From a virus: DNA of 64,000 nucleotides. A program made the position numbers and the translations under genes. The notes under the pieces are model-generated. The model did no database searches. It was not told the DNA's origin and saw only the letters and a list, made by a program, of their open reading frames with translations. Location: positions 1-64,000 of IMG/VR virus record IMGVR_UViG_3300025652_000059; one strand, written 5' to 3'. Shown here in pieces: positions 27,701-36,800 of this stretch (its first letter is position 1; each line of letters begins with the position of its first letter).

Positions 27701-28878
27701 CTATTAGCATCTATGTAAGTCTTAAACGCTTGGTGTACTGGCGTTTCAAATACTGTTGGTTGAGCAGGGAATACACCAACTCTTACATTGTTATTACCAG
27801 TGTCATAATCAAAATCAGTACCACCAGACAGCGCAAAGTTAGTTGTATTGATCTTTGTGTGTGCATCACCACCGTGCTTTAAATCGAGAAGATAGTTATC
27901 TATCCAGTAGTCTAGATCTCGTTTACACTTAGCTTTTATTTGATCCACAGTAAAGCCGGAGATACCGTTCACAGCGTTATAGGCTGCCACAAAGTCAGCA
28001 TAATATCCGCTACCAGTTGTAGTTGCAGTTGATCCTACAATGGTTTGACCAGAAGCAGGTGTACCATAAGTTCCTATTGCACTCGCAAGTACTGCATCAA
28101 TAATAGCAAATCTATTATCAGTTAAAATCTTTCTATCCGCAACAGCTAGACCAGCATCTTCAGATGACTTTTCGCTTGCACCTAAACCAACTATTCTATA
28201 GTCGTCTAGCTGAGTAGTTGTTACGTTACCGGGTGCGGCACCATCGCCTCTAAGTGGCGTAGTAGCGGCAGTAGCGCCTCCTATACCATATGTGCTTAGT
28301 GGAGCATTTGGAAGAGATTGCGTTCTACGAACTACACCAAAGTTATCACCTTGAGCGTTATTTCTAGTTTCCCAGTAGTAGCCATCATACTTATCATAGA
28401 TACCAAACTTGCGAATGGCAGGATTCTGTGCAAAGTTTGCAATAGATACAGAACTCTTAACACCGAAAGTGGCGGCAGATACACGACCTGGCTGATATCT
28501 GAAGAAACGCTTAGATGTCAATACCGCTGTCTTGTTTCGAGATGCCTCTACGAGCGCACCGGCTTCTGTAGGGAGATGCTGTACACCATCGCCTGGAATA
28601 TGGAACGCAGGCTGCATTGACCATTCTGACGGGTTAACGTCATAAGTATTTACGTCAGCAAAGATACCTAGTGCAACTTCTGCTCTTGGAATACCTAGAA
28701 GCGATAGTGCTACTTCAGACTGAACCTTATTCTGCTCAACAACAGGAATAGGAGTCTGATCCGAAGCCATTACTACTGGTATAGACTTGTCAGCGTTTTG
28801 GGCGCCTGGTGATACAGGAGTCGTCCTACCTACGTTTACTACTGATGTGTTTTGGTTTACATTTGTAATACTTGACAT
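24724..28878 (-). CDS. Large virion structural protein, paralogue B
   Basis: A 1384-residue protein related to paralogue A. Shared blocks include LLGIPRAEVALGIFADVNTY, FRYQPGRVSAATFG, VPRSRFSHDALDG, FSWYGAVGALFLAYVPVGNGEARWV and YGASYYIDGGDRGTVRLY. The N-terminus (MSSITNVNQNTSVVNVGRTT, then IPVVMASDQTPIPV) resembles adaptor regions of phage fibre proteins. Between the shared blocks it carries an insert of several hundred residues (about 230-650) with repeated helical units such as YKCQRDVGYVIDGYKNDI and KCKRDLDYWIDNYLLDL, absent from paralogue A. Confidence 0.88.
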   Translation of the reverse strand: MSSITNVNQNTSVVNVGRTTPVSPGAQNADKSIPVVMASDQTPIPVVEQNKVQSEVALSLLGIPRAEVALGIFADVNTYDVNPSEWSMQPAFHIPGDGVQHLPTEAGALVEASRNKTAVLTSKRFFRYQPGRVSAATFGVKSSVSIANFAQNPAIRKFGIYDKYDGYYWETRNNAQGDNFGVVRRTQSLPNAPLSTYGIGGATAATTPLRGDGAAPGNVTTTQLDDYRIVGLGASEKSSEDAGLAVADRKILTDNRFAIIDAVLASAIGTYGTPASGQTIVGSTATTTGSGYYADFVAAYNAVNGISGFTVDQIKAKCKRDLDYWIDNYLLDLKHGGDAHTKINTTNFALSGGTDFDYDTGNNNVRVGVFPAQPTVFETPVHQAFKTYIDANSISLSTQAETDLKSLIDITIASYNGTVFTPATITSGVNYGTKDKLETFFDVKKQFWSYYVTTKSIVVDVIADAGASNINYTVPTGVGLSAAFTETELKYKCQRDVGYVIDGYKNDILADANAETVYNASMFTRGTGLSVYSQQDSNVPSSITEPARHTLLRTIMRNELKAFGYAVSSDEYKAFDILAGLIIGNFESENTSAMNVGKRGFAGNLITLRDGLIHVHAGVYDPSLLKDSKKVVAVMEAGATAAADTIRLTEGLVTFGQHIKISWTGDTPVAITDCPNGGIYKVKSVKGPKGNEFIAVSVVDGTTQLTEANYTSITGDNGKLYVDTVVPFIFPKDYDVTNSATLTLTSEIDTTPATLTNSAASNSVSGDHRVFNTKALSGIGSIPQGAMFPYMYSTVDDLNSSGLGNNYMGFVNTALDPNGPTGTGDNVDVIRSQIDNVNFFPEYINWIKNNVKPEYYGVYEYRVPRSRFSHDALDGILATDENNSRNRVYSDLATGVAGTVRPGENYTVTADVDEKQSSVYNFDFTKVTMLKVEFSWYGAVGALFLAYVPVGNGEARWVRVHHLRASNQLKIASLGNATLPITYTTYGGGSQYCLGDLEDINDANYGYGNESHHIVKYGASYYIDGGDRGTVRLYSHNNDNAVTISGKQFAQGGTYTEADTEIRGIAMPSIVVAGGIDPRFFMGASVKTSTKLDQNIEVVWADATKVYLSRPLDSSSSITLSPDRADNIFGIETKKEILSTRESNAVRNRVQVYPTKLSSSNIPAGASSGNNLRLRFKKTPLFQTHTTTTNNLVLSANYPITSANLPLPVHANASYMGNGESVYGWWRARIVADDLTVFGRVYKEADQYYFELMESYEGTVTLLSGASASAADEGFLPDLKFGSDGQPTTATNTKTTSEKEGLSSVELVSNSVVPIPGTGINVATIYLRSGTEQFDLNTYFDYNKEYLSFPLTNIADSLYFAVDSEELSTGDEEFVSLGVTWEEQ

Positions 28879-28887
28879 TTCTTTTTC

Positions 28888-31800
28888 CTATTTAATAAGC
28901 CCTTGTGCCATCACAAAGTCGTCTACTATATTTATTGTTCCTGTATTTTCAGTTCCTCTGGTACACCCTGCTCCAGTAGCACCATCGACACTTGCGGCAG
29001 TAGCGCCGTCACCTGAGCCCCAATATTTCAGACTGAGCGTTGTTCCACCAAGACCAATAGCAACAATTTCTGCAAGACCTGAATTTGGATCTGCGTGAAG
29101 CGCAAAACTGGTGTGTTCATATATTCTAACGAATTGTCCAACCGAAAGTGGAGTAGAAATCGACACTGTAGTGTTAACTGTATACACAGGATCAGTTGTC
29201 GAGGCACCGTAACTACCACTAGTAGCCCAAGATCCAGAACCAGTTATAGAAGCAACTTTAGCATCATATCTGTAACTAGCTGACCAAGCCAAACCAACAT
29301 GAGATGATCCGAATGGGTGTATCTTAGTAGCATCGCTCACACTTGTTTTGGTGTTTGCGGCATAAAGAGACTGTAGACTAGCAGGAGAATATATACCAGT
29401 CCTAATTTTAGTGTAGTCTGGATCTGATATCTGGAACTGGAACTGTCCTTTATTTCTAGTGATATGTGGTTCAGATGCAGGAACGTCAGTGAATGTAATA
29501 GGTGTGTTAGTACCATTTCCATATCCCACAAACTCACTAGGTGTACAAAATCCGGTCGAACCGCTAGGCGTAACAATACCACTATATGTAAACTCAGTGC
29601 CTGCGTTACTATTAATCGCTCCATGAGTAGTCCAAGTAACATCACCGGGCTCTACAATTACATATCTTTTACCAACAACAAATGTGTTGTGAGCATTTCC
29701 ATCAATCCCAGTTGCGCCTGGCCCAACAAATGTTCCATATTTCTGAGTAGATCCGTCACTCAACTGTTGAACAAGATTTAGTCTATACACTATACTACTA
29801 GAGAAGCCAGTGCTTGTATATGCAAGATCAAATGCCGCTCCATTTTCTTGATATACTAATACATCACTGCTGTATGGTGCAGTATCTCCTAGTTGCTCTA
29901 GATATATGTTTATTGAGTCGTATTCACTATTCAATATGTCTGGACTAGATAAGAACTCATTAGCCGCACCCATAAGAACATTAGGAGAGGATACTAAGAA
30001 TGTTGACCCATATACAAACAGGCCAGATCCACAAGCTTTAATAATATTATTTGCAATAGCACCCTCTGATGTGATAGACGCATCTATATTATCAGTAAAG
30101 TTTTCGAATCTGTTTCCTGTAATAATTGTCGAACTACCATTATCAATTACTAAGGGAGAGAATGTAAATCTATCTGTGACTCCACTGTTAACAACTTCAC
30201 TCGCAGTCATCTTGAACTGATTGGGACTTGTTGCGTATATGCCCGCACCAACTTGGTTTTTAAATCTTGTCCTATCTAATATAATAGAAGTTGGATTAGA
30301 ACCCAAATCAACTAAAAAGTTCAATGATGGATCAGAATCATCGTTGAGTAAATATTGATTCAATAGGTTTCCATCAAAGTCCACTCCAACAAATGAAATA
30401 TTCTGTGCATTAGTTGGTTGGGTCGATTTGACTAGACTGTTATCAGCATTTGCCCCATTATAACCACTCCAAGGCAGTTTTTTAATTTTTGTAATGTTAG
30501 CTGTTCCAACTAAACCAAAGTCATCTGGCACACTAATGTGAGTAGCGTTATATGTTTTAGCATTAAGAGATAAGCTTCTTCTACCCGATGTAGACTTAGA
30601 AGAAATTGCCGCAGTGATTAGACTAGTATCATTATGTGCCAACTGAACAGCATCAGATGTATTTACAAAAGATGATGTTGTTAATCCAATATCAAAAGAA
30701 GAAACATTCTGAGTAATAGTCGATATTGTTACATCAGTCCACCCTCTCTGTGCAGTAGATGGGGCAGTTAGTGGGAAATGCGTTATTGAAGAATAGCTAT
30801 TATCAATAGAGTTTTTTCCAGACCAGCTAGTGTAATCGAATGTGTGATAATCTTTCCAGTTCGGTAACTCTTTATCACCTAGAACAGCAATCAATTTATA
30901 ATCTGTTGAAGGTGCTACACCACCGGGTGCTATCGCCCTATAGATTAATACGCCTTGAGGATCGTTACCAACAGCGTATCCGCTAATAGAAAGTGCTATA
31001 AACTTATCAGTATTGAATGATGTAGACGATGCATCGAATACCACATTACCTGCATTATAGACATTAACGCTTTGTGCTGGCGAGGCTGGCGTAATCTCTC
31101 CAGTCTTTAAATTATAGAAGCATATCTTGTATGAGAAGTTTTTACTATTTGTGCCTGTGCCAGAAGTAAATCCGGTACTTACAGTGACTCCGAGATTGCC
31201 TGCTGTGGGTGCAGTAGTTATATTACTGTCTGTTAGATTTGCACCATATAGTCTTAAAATTTGTCCAGGCTGAAAGCTAAGTGCTAATGTGCTATCTGGA
31301 TCTGGTACACGAATAGTAGAAGACTGGTTAGTAGTAACATTTAAGAATGTCCCAGAGACATCCATCAAACTATCGCCTACTCCACCGCCATCAAATGTAT
31401 CGCTATAACTATTAAACAATGCTCCAAAGCTTTGAGTAAGTTGAGTGATCACCTTATCGTTTGTATAATACTCGTTAGTATTTCCTTCTCTAAGGAAATC
31501 TGTTGTCATTGTTCTGCTGGTTGCGCCTGCGCCAGAAACAAGTATGGACTCTGATGCATTATCATATTTTATATATTCTGGGCTATTCTCAAGCTGACCA
31601 AGATCAGTAATAATATCCGGCTTACCATTTAGATTATTATAATTTCTAAAGTAAGTTGAGTCTCTATATTGACCATCATCCCAAAGTTTCTGAGCCTGAA
31701 GACCATTACCTACTCCAGACTGAAATGCATTCAGCTTGTTCTTTATAGTTTCTGCTTTTGATGTAAGATTTGCATCAGACAGAATCACATTAGAGAGATC

Positions 31801-31914
31801 GTCAGTCTGAATCTTCATCGACTTAGTTTGATCGACATCAGTTACTGCGAATATATCCGTAGCATCCAGTGTCTGGATTCTATCTAACTGCGAAAACTTC
31901 TTTGTTATACTCAT
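28888..31914 (-). CDS. Beta-helix tail spike or fibre protein (gp10-like position)
   Basis: A 1008-residue protein. The N-terminus MSITKKFSQLDRIQTLDATDIFAVTDVDQT is a common adaptor start for marine phage fibres. Residues about 530-660 have the spaced short strands and Asn ladder of a right-handed parallel beta-helix (SIILDRTRFKNQVGAGIYA, STIITGNRFENFTDNI, AIANNIIKACGSGLFV). A dispersed-module copy lies at genome 29545-29682 (GKRYVIVEPG...WTTHGA). It is placed where T4 has genes 9-12, so an adhesin or baseplate pin role fits. No catalytic residues are identifiable, so depolymerase activity cannot be claimed. Confidence 0.85.
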   Translation of the reverse strand: MSITKKFSQLDRIQTLDATDIFAVTDVDQTKSMKIQTDDLSNVILSDANLTSKAETIKNKLNAFQSGVGNGLQAQKLWDDGQYRDSTYFRNYNNLNGKPDIITDLGQLENSPEYIKYDNASESILVSGAGATSRTMTTDFLREGNTNEYYTNDKVITQLTQSFGALFNSYSDTFDGGGVGDSLMDVSGTFLNVTTNQSSTIRVPDPDSTLALSFQPGQILRLYGANLTDSNITTAPTAGNLGVTVSTGFTSGTGTNSKNFSYKICFYNLKTGEITPASPAQSVNVYNAGNVVFDASSTSFNTDKFIALSISGYAVGNDPQGVLIYRAIAPGGVAPSTDYKLIAVLGDKELPNWKDYHTFDYTSWSGKNSIDNSYSSITHFPLTAPSTAQRGWTDVTISTITQNVSSFDIGLTTSSFVNTSDAVQLAHNDTSLITAAISSKSTSGRRSLSLNAKTYNATHISVPDDFGLVGTANITKIKKLPWSGYNGANADNSLVKSTQPTNAQNISFVGVDFDGNLLNQYLLNDDSDPSLNFLVDLGSNPTSIILDRTRFKNQVGAGIYATSPNQFKMTASEVVNSGVTDRFTFSPLVIDNGSSTIITGNRFENFTDNIDASITSEGAIANNIIKACGSGLFVYGSTFLVSSPNVLMGAANEFLSSPDILNSEYDSINIYLEQLGDTAPYSSDVLVYQENGAAFDLAYTSTGFSSSIVYRLNLVQQLSDGSTQKYGTFVGPGATGIDGNAHNTFVVGKRYVIVEPGDVTWTTHGAINSNAGTEFTYSGIVTPSGSTGFCTPSEFVGYGNGTNTPITFTDVPASEPHITRNKGQFQFQISDPDYTKIRTGIYSPASLQSLYAANTKTSVSDATKIHPFGSSHVGLAWSASYRYDAKVASITGSGSWATSGSYGASTTDPVYTVNTTVSISTPLSVGQFVRIYEHTSFALHADPNSGLAEIVAIGLGGTTLSLKYWGSGDGATAASVDGATGAGCTRGTENTGTINIVDDFVMAQGLIK

Positions 31915-31935
31915 TCGGACTTATCCTTGATTTAT

Positions 31936-33690
31936 TTAAGTTATTCTTCTGTAAATATATACTACTTCATAAGGAGGCATATTTTCGTGTCCCTTATCTA
32001 CATCAGCATCGACTATACCAGCCGAACCTGGATAACCCTTTACAACACCGGTGCTACTACAGACTTGACCATCATCACTGGAAGCTGGCCCTTGTTGTCG
32101 ATGCTCATCAATCATCTCAGTACCATACTGCGTATTAATGTGAATACCAAAGGCGTCAAAGCCGGCTTTTGGTGCAGGTATACTGTTATTATCATTAAAC
32201 CCATAGTACTGAATACCAGATTCCCACGATTCCATAGTATGAACATGATCGGGAATATGTTTAGGATCTAGTTTAACATGGCTCATACCACCCTTACTAA
32301 CAGTACCTCTGAAACGATTATTTCTAATTGTAAATCCATTACTAGCAGTAAGATTCGACCCACCTACTTGAATTTCTATCAGATTAGTTACTGTGGGCCA
32401 AACAGAAGTGTATGCAGAATTTGAGTTAACCATAGCACTAACATCTACTCTAATATAGGGTACGCCTGTGAATACGGCTGACATTCCAGACTCAAGAACT
32501 TCAAATCCTGCTCCACTATTACTTCCAAGTGCTTTATTCCACGGTAAGGGGTTATTTGAATCTAGAGTAATATCATCCACATTCAAATCAACTCTATCGC
32601 CTGGCCCGAGTCCGACTTCGTTTTCCGAATCAAACTCATCAAAATAAAAAACACAAGTATATTCAGCGCCATATGTCTCTAGATAAGCATTTCTGACTGA
32701 ATAGTGACCAGCAGATGCAGTAAGTGACCCTCCATCCTTGCCGACTAGTGTTCTACCCTCTGCATATCTTTCCCATGTACCAAATCCTAAACCACCAGTC
32801 GCAAAGATGGGCGATCTAGCAGTACCGGGATCTACATTAGCTGTTGATGTGAATAATGAACCTATAGGATATACTGCTTTTAAAACTTCAACTAGCGCCT
32901 CGTCCGTCAATCCGCCTGCTGTTCCGCTTGCATTACCAGTCACATTACCAGTCACATCACCAGTTACACCACCATTTGCAGTAATAAGACCCGATGCAGA
33001 TACAGTCGAGAATGCGGCAGTCGATGGTGTCGCACCACCTATCGCAGTTCCATCAATAGCACCACCATTAATATCAACTTCGGACAGAGTTGTTTTATTC
33101 GCCCCAGTTCCAAGACAGGTTATTGTAGTAGCAGTGATTGAGCCTGCACCGATATTTGCCTCTGCAAAAACTGATCTAGATGCACCTGTTCCTGTTGATG
33201 TAAAATTAACAGCAGTTATTTCGTCTGGTAAAATATCATTGTTAATTGTAATAGCTTCACCATCAATCTCTTTACCACCAGAACCGTCTGCTTGGAATCT
33301 AATGTAAGAAGCACCGTCACCAATCTCTAGATAACTATGATCAGACTGTGTTGAGATATCCCATGTAGGTGTTCCACCATTACTGAATTGAACTGAAGAT
33401 GCCGACCCTGAACCAGAGTCAAGAGTTAAAACGCCTTGAACTGTAGCGGCATTAGTTATTTTAAAGTCGCCAGTAGAACACTTAGATATATTGTTTACGG
33501 TTATTGTATCCGTAGCTGGGTTACTCACACCCAATGATAAATTGCCATTCAGGACTATGTTACCATTGTTGTCCTCTCCACTATCACCAAGACTGACCGT
33601 CTTTCTAGCGAAAGCCAAAAGCTCATTAGTTCGTGTTTTCCAAGTACCAAATGTGGAGGTGTTTGCTAAGTCAGTTTTGTTGATTGTCAT
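31936..33690 (-). CDS. Short tail fibre, gp12-like, with tail-collar domain
   Basis: A 584-residue fibre. The N-terminus (INKTDLANTSTFGTWKTRTNELL) is the usual attachment segment. A repeat-rich shaft follows, with Gly/Asn/Thr repeats (VTGDVTGNVTGNASGTAGG near 250). A tail-collar region begins AVYPIGSLFTSTANVDPG and continues FGTWERYAEGRTLVG. The C-terminus has an HxH metal-binding candidate (DHVHTM) and ends ENMPPYEVVYIYRRIT, the standard end of collar fibres. T4 gp12 binds receptor through a zinc-coordinating HxH head, and this protein very likely acts likewise. Its start overlaps the upstream gene by four bases. Confidence 0.9.
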   Translation of the reverse strand: MTINKTDLANTSTFGTWKTRTNELLAFARKTVSLGDSGEDNNGNIVLNGNLSLGVSNPATDTITVNNISKCSTGDFKITNAATVQGVLTLDSGSGSASSVQFSNGGTPTWDISTQSDHSYLEIGDGASYIRFQADGSGGKEIDGEAITINNDILPDEITAVNFTSTGTGASRSVFAEANIGAGSITATTITCLGTGANKTTLSEVDINGGAIDGTAIGGATPSTAAFSTVSASGLITANGGVTGDVTGNVTGNASGTAGGLTDEALVEVLKAVYPIGSLFTSTANVDPGTARSPIFATGGLGFGTWERYAEGRTLVGKDGGSLTASAGHYSVRNAYLETYGAEYTCVFYFDEFDSENEVGLGPGDRVDLNVDDITLDSNNPLPWNKALGSNSGAGFEVLESGMSAVFTGVPYIRVDVSAMVNSNSAYTSVWPTVTNLIEIQVGGSNLTASNGFTIRNNRFRGTVSKGGMSHVKLDPKHIPDHVHTMESWESGIQYYGFNDNNSIPAPKAGFDAFGIHINTQYGTEMIDEHRQQGPASSDDGQVCSSTGVVKGYPGSAGIVDADVDKGHENMPPYEVVYIYRRIT

Positions 33691-33875
33691 TTTGTCATCT
33701 CTTTAACTGTGTTTTCGAGTAAGGATAGTGCAGACTCAAGTTTTATAATTCTCTGCTCTAAACCTTTTATATATTTATCTTGCTTTCTTTTAAGTACCGC
33801 ATCATTATAGGCAGAAATATCAGAGTTGACTACTCCTGCTCCAGTTTTAGACCTTATATAAGATGATGCTGACAT
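33687..33875 (-). CDS. Small coiled-coil protein between fibre genes
   Basis: A 62-residue protein, MSASSYIRSKTGAGVV then a helix KYIKGLEQRIIKLESALSLLENTVKEMTK with heptad Leu/Ile spacing that predicts a coiled coil. It overlaps both neighbours (four bases downstream, one base upstream), so it is translationally coupled. It may trimerise or act as a chaperone or connector for the fibre. This is inferred from position and coil only. Confidence 0.8.
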   Translation of the reverse strand: MSASSYIRSKTGAGVVNSDISAYNDAVLKRKQDKYIKGLEQRIIKLESALSLLENTVKEMTK

Positions 33876-36800
33876 TATGTTAACGCTATCGCTCTGTAGT
33901 CATATAGATGAGGGAATAGGTTAATGTCTGGATCTATATTTTTCAGATCTGGACTAGCACTCAACTCACTAGTGGTTGCATGACGCATAACAAACTTTAT
34001 CTGGAATGCGCTATACTCGTTAACTTCACTTGGAAGAGAGTACTCAAAATCTCTATAGTCTCTAGTATTTGCCAAGTTGGAATATACTTCAGGCGTATCA
34101 TTCGTTAGCTGAATCCAATCGCTCATATTACTAACATCTTCTGGATATGTAAATCTAGCATAGGTTTCAATTACAGTTCCTGCGGGTCTGTACGCAGAAA
34201 GCAGAACTCTCAGCCCTACAGCGTCTAACCCATCTCTTAGTATAACTTGCTTAGATATGAATTTAGACGTAAGTGCGGCCGACTCATCAATGATGTATTT
34301 ATATGCAACAAGTTCAGATAGTGCCTGATCTAGTAGTGGAGTATCTGTCTTCTTACCGTTATTATTCATGTTAACACGAATTTTCATATCAGTAGATTCG
34401 TTGTTATCAGCAACAATACGACTCTTACTTGCTATAGTCAAAGGAGTATCTAATGTATAAACATTCTCATTATTACCTATAGACTTAACTTTAGTATTAT
34501 TTCTGAATAGATCCAGATCACTACTTGTATTGATAGAGTTATGAGAAAATACTTGTGGCTGAATAAACGATATTTTCTGATTATTAACAGAAGTCACGAA
34601 TGCAGTTGCGCCACTTTCAGTTCCTCTCAATACTTGCATATTAGGTCTGGCTGATCCAGATCCAGATTCTGTTCCGACCACTAATGCTTTGAATACTTGA
34701 CCAACATAAGGTTCCCCTGAAGCACCAACAGTATTCCAGTTGGTTGTTCCCATATTACCAGTATTCGTAATCGTGTATGTATGGCCTGGAACAAAGCTTC
34801 CATTTTCCACTGTTGCGCTGTCATCAATGTAGTTACTTGATCTTGCACTACTACCCTTTAGTTGTATACTATTAGGGTGTTTGTTATTGAAATGAGACAC
34901 TTCTCCAACCACACATACATTTGCTGTTACTGCCGCTACTTCTTGGAATATCGATCTATCTAGAGTTATTACTGTGTTAGATAGATTCGTAGTGCTTGAT
35001 ATAACCTCTGCTACAAAGTTAACAGTGCTAGTAGCATTAGACTCGATATAGATAAAGTCTCCACTAGTAAACGGAAGTGATGTGTCTGCTATAGTTAAAG
35101 TTTCAAAAGAGTCGCCACTAATGCTTCCTTGAAATTGAAGATTATCTTTTTTAACATAAGCAAGTTCACTCACATTAAAGTTGCCGGCACCTTCACGAAG
35201 TGTAAGGTTTTCTATATCATTTGGTACTAGATCAATAGTTCCAACAGAGGCATTATAATCAAATCTATTGATAACAAACTTAACGTCTTCGTCTTGATAA
35301 GACTTCCACGCACTATCGTTAGTAGATGTGAACAAAACTCCATCACCCCAATCGTTAGTAACAGCAACCCTATAAGGACTTGTTCCTCTAGACAGACTTG
35401 TGTCTCCAACCTTACAGGTGTAGATTAAGTAGTCTGGAGAATTGCCATCTGGAAGAACTACAATAGCATATTCAGTATTAGCATTCAGCTTAATAGGATT
35501 AGTGAACTGAAATTTAGTTACTGCTGTGCCGTCATCCGATACTGCTATATCTGCGGAGTCTAGATGTCTTGATGCGAAAGGTAGAACTTTCTTAGTTGGG
35601 TATCCGTTTTCAACTTCTCGTATTTGTACGGTTGCACCAACAGTAGCACTCTTCTTCTTGAAAAAGAGGTCGATATCACTAACATGAATTACATTAGCTT
35701 CCGATGTGCTTGTAGATTTAATTCTAAATGTTTGAGCAAGTGGATCTCCGACTTGTCTCTGAACTTCTCTTTTAGTAATGTTAACATTAGTATCAAAGTC
35801 CACTGTCCTAGTCGTTACGTTCATCTCAGACTTATTAACCGCAAAGTTATATCCTCTATATGTAGCCTTACCATATGAGGTAGATGCGGAATCGATAGAA
35901 CTATATGTGTCAACATCAACAATCTCTAAGTTGTTTTCGCCAACAAAGAATGTTCTTTCTGGTATGTAGAAGACTGCAAAAAGAATGCCTTGTGAGTTAG
36001 ACTTAACTTTTTGACCAACACCACTCTTTCGATTGAAAGGAGCAACCGTGTCACCAATGTCATAAACACGCTTAACATTAATTTGTCTTCCTCTGCCCAA
36101 AAATCTATTAGTCTCTTCAGATCTAAATGTGCCTACTCTACCAGGTGCTACATATTGATCAACACTCTTTCCGTCAAAGAAGAAATGATGCTCAGTATTA
36201 GGTCTTAATCCTGTTACGGCAACCTTAACTCGCTGTCGTCTCAAATACGGCTTCATATTGATATCTGTTATAAAGTTACCAACCTGCTGTGTAGCACTAG
36301 ATATTGAACTAGTGAGGCTGGTATTTGCCACAGTCTGCTCAAACTCACCCATAATAACTCTTCGTCTGGGTCTATTAGTTCCAGTTCTTACTTCAGATAT
36401 GACATCTTCTCTAGTAAGAGGCATAATCTCTTGTAGATTATCAACCAAATCCAACATAGGACCAGCAATATCAATTTCAAGATTTATTGCCGGATTATTG
36501 ATTACATCATATCCAGAGGAGAATGGAGGATCTATAGCTACCTGGCCTCTAAAGTCATAGAAATTAGATACACAGTTTCTAAATGCAGTTGCATATGGCT
36601 GATCAATAACAGGAAGATTACTACCCGAATCAGTCAGTGTTACCACATCATCAAATGTTATTCTTGTATTGCTTGCTGAAGCAGGATCAATTTTTAGATC
36701 AACTGGAAACTGTTCTACAGCAGGCGCAATTATTTTTCTACTCTTATCGATACTTGATAAGAACTCTGCATCAATAATATCAGCATTTAGTAACGTGTTG

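Noticed and set aside
28929-28936. AATAAATA before the 1384-residue gene
   Set aside because: One mismatch and inside the 3' end of the beta-helix gene. Kept out of the feature list because support is weak.
32738-33307. Plus-strand 189-codon open frame inside the short tail fibre gene
   Set aside because: It arises from the repetitive shaft codons read on the other strand. Its composition (Val/Pro/Ala repeats) is a mirror of the fibre and it has no start signals.
34296-34303. TATAAATA on the minus strand inside the DUF4815 gene
   Set aside because: It is about 420 bases before the coiled-coil gene and within coding sequence. A late start here is possible but not supported.
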